64,000 bases of DNA from Onchocerca lupi (lineage: Eukaryota; Nematoda; Chromadorea; Rhabditida; Onchocercidae): positions 1 to 64,000 of the forward strand of contig JAOVVO010000302.1 of NCBI GenBank assembly GCA_028564675.1. Reading direction: 5' to 3'. The position numbers and the translations under genes were made by a program. The notes under the pieces were generated by a model, which saw nothing but the letters and a program-made list of their open reading frames with translations, was not told the origin of the DNA and made no database searches. Every line of letters starts with the position of its first letter. The stretch's first letter is position 1. Below, piece by piece: positions 62,879 to 64,000 of the stretch.

Positions 62879-64000
62879 TCAAAGAAAATAGTCAGGAGTC
62901 CGCCTAGTCACATGCGGTTCGCCACGGCGAGGGGCCGGGTCAAACTGCAAAAACGAATATTTAAGTTCATCGTCCAATTCAACCATTGCTGCCTGGTTTC
63001 CACATCGATAGCAGTAATTGGGAGCCGAGAAAACCGTAACAACATTGCGATCATGACACCAGTTATAACCCTATAAAGCATTCAAAATATCTGAAACAAC
63101 AACTGTGAAACAGTAATTGTAAACAAATCTGACTGTTAGATGTTGTACATTGCCTAGATAATAAATAATACTAGCTACTTCACTAAAAAGAACCGTTAAG
63201 AGAACATTCAATAAACTCGAATAAATTTTAGAACTATAAGTTGTATATATTATTCTAGCGAAGCTTTGAAAAAACTGTTGTCTAACAACATAACCGGAGG
63301 AACTATAAGCATGCTGAAAGTGGAATGACTCAGGATATAAAAGCAAAAAAAATCTTCGATATTTTCGGCAGCGCCACGGAATAAGCAGTATGTTATTAGG
63401 GAAGAGTTCAGTAGGAAATTTTCACAACTTGGAATTGCATTCTCTTGTACCGACTACATAATGAATATATTCCATAGCAAACATCCTCAACCATACCTCG
63501 TGACAAATATCTAAATGAAAAACATACCTCCATAACCAACTGATGAGCCCTTGAGATAAGCGTGAGACCGTTGGAGTGATTGAAAGTCTCCGAAATGTCC
63601 TGACCAAACGTATATCCTGCTCCACGTGGAGAGATACCCCAGCCACCACGATCATCTGGATCGGACCATAGCAAATCGCACATTGGACCTAGAACAATTT
63701 AAGATGAGACACAATAAACGAGAAATATTTTAAAACAAAAATGGTCAAACATAGCAGGAAAAAAAAATTAATATAAATGTAATTGATAATTACCTTCATG
63801 TGGAACTTCTTGTAGTCTATCCAAAGCGCGAATATGATCAAGACTGTCAATAGATGGCGAAAGACCACCGTGTAAACAGAAAATTTGACCATCCACCAAT
63901 GCTGTTAATGGAAAATAGTCAAATAAATCAGTAAAATACTTCCAAACATTTGAGTTGCCATATTTACGAAGACATTCGTCGTAAAACCCGTAAACCTGGA
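62879..64000 (-). CDS. let-92: PP2A catalytic subunit, C-terminal part (runs off right edge)
   Basis: This is the catalytic subunit of protein phosphatase 2A, a metal-dependent serine/threonine phosphatase active in the cytoplasm and nucleus. Three exons are in the window: 63794-64000 (cut by the edge), 63528-63688 and 62879-63070, encoding about the last 186 of roughly 310 residues. They include [34 protein letters not shown] with a catalytic-site His, [13 protein letters not shown], a metal-ligand His in [11 protein letters not shown], and [14 protein letters not shown]. The protein ends in RRTPDYFL, the invariant PP2A tail whose last residues control B-subunit binding through carboxymethylation of Leu and phosphorylation of Thr and Tyr. 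No defects are seen. Confidence 0.98.

Overview
The window looks like a nuclear contig from a parasitic nematode, most likely a spirurid or filarial-type worm. The DNA is strongly AT-rich. Genes are broken into many short exons, with nematode-type 3' splice sites (TTTTCAG/TTTTAG) and GTAAGT/GTATGT-like donors, and introns of roughly 50 to 1,700 bp. One gene is an unmistakable nematode flp-1 neuropeptide precursor. There are no bacterial operons, no tRNA or rRNA genes that I could recognise, and no CRISPR array. I cannot name the species.

Layout from left to right. 1-103 (-): 5' end of an RRM protein leaving the window. 3065-14746 (-): PDZD8, a lipid-transfer protein of ER contact sites (SMP, PDZ, C2, C1, coiled coil). 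14747-19664: long gene-poor spacer. 19665-25589 (-): SIRT1/sir-2.1 deacetylase. 29219-33605 (-): organic cation transporter (SLC22/OCT family). 36249-47743 (-): IFT122/daf-10, an intraflagellar transport A subunit, with degenerate Helitron DNA in one intron (about 37622-40360). 48615-51219 (+): flp-1. 52699-55980 (+): Pelle/IRAK kinase (pik-1). 56417-59072 (+): ATMIN/ASCIZ-like zinc-finger protein with LC8-type TQT motifs. 60039-61443 (-): MOB1-type kinase adaptor. 62879-64000 (-): 3' part of the PP2A catalytic subunit (let-92), running off the right edge.

The genes do not form one pathway. The strongest context signal is ancestral linkage. daf-10 and flp-1 lie head to head, as I recall them being neighbours in C. 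elegans. From memory, sir-2.1, daf-10, flp-1, pik-1 and let-92 are all on C. elegans chromosome IV, so the window probably derives from the same ancestral chromosome element. flp-1 and pik-1 exon joins, and the ATMIN-like exons, were checked for phase and give complete proteins of 188, 481 and 337 residues. Some joins in PDZD8 and the first exons of IFT122 and MOB1 remain unresolved.

I did not find a clearly new system. The items most worth a second look are two adjacent long imperfect hairpins at 1446-1790, the altered peptide copies in FLP-1, the scrambled Helitron intron, and the shared daf-10/flp-1 upstream region.
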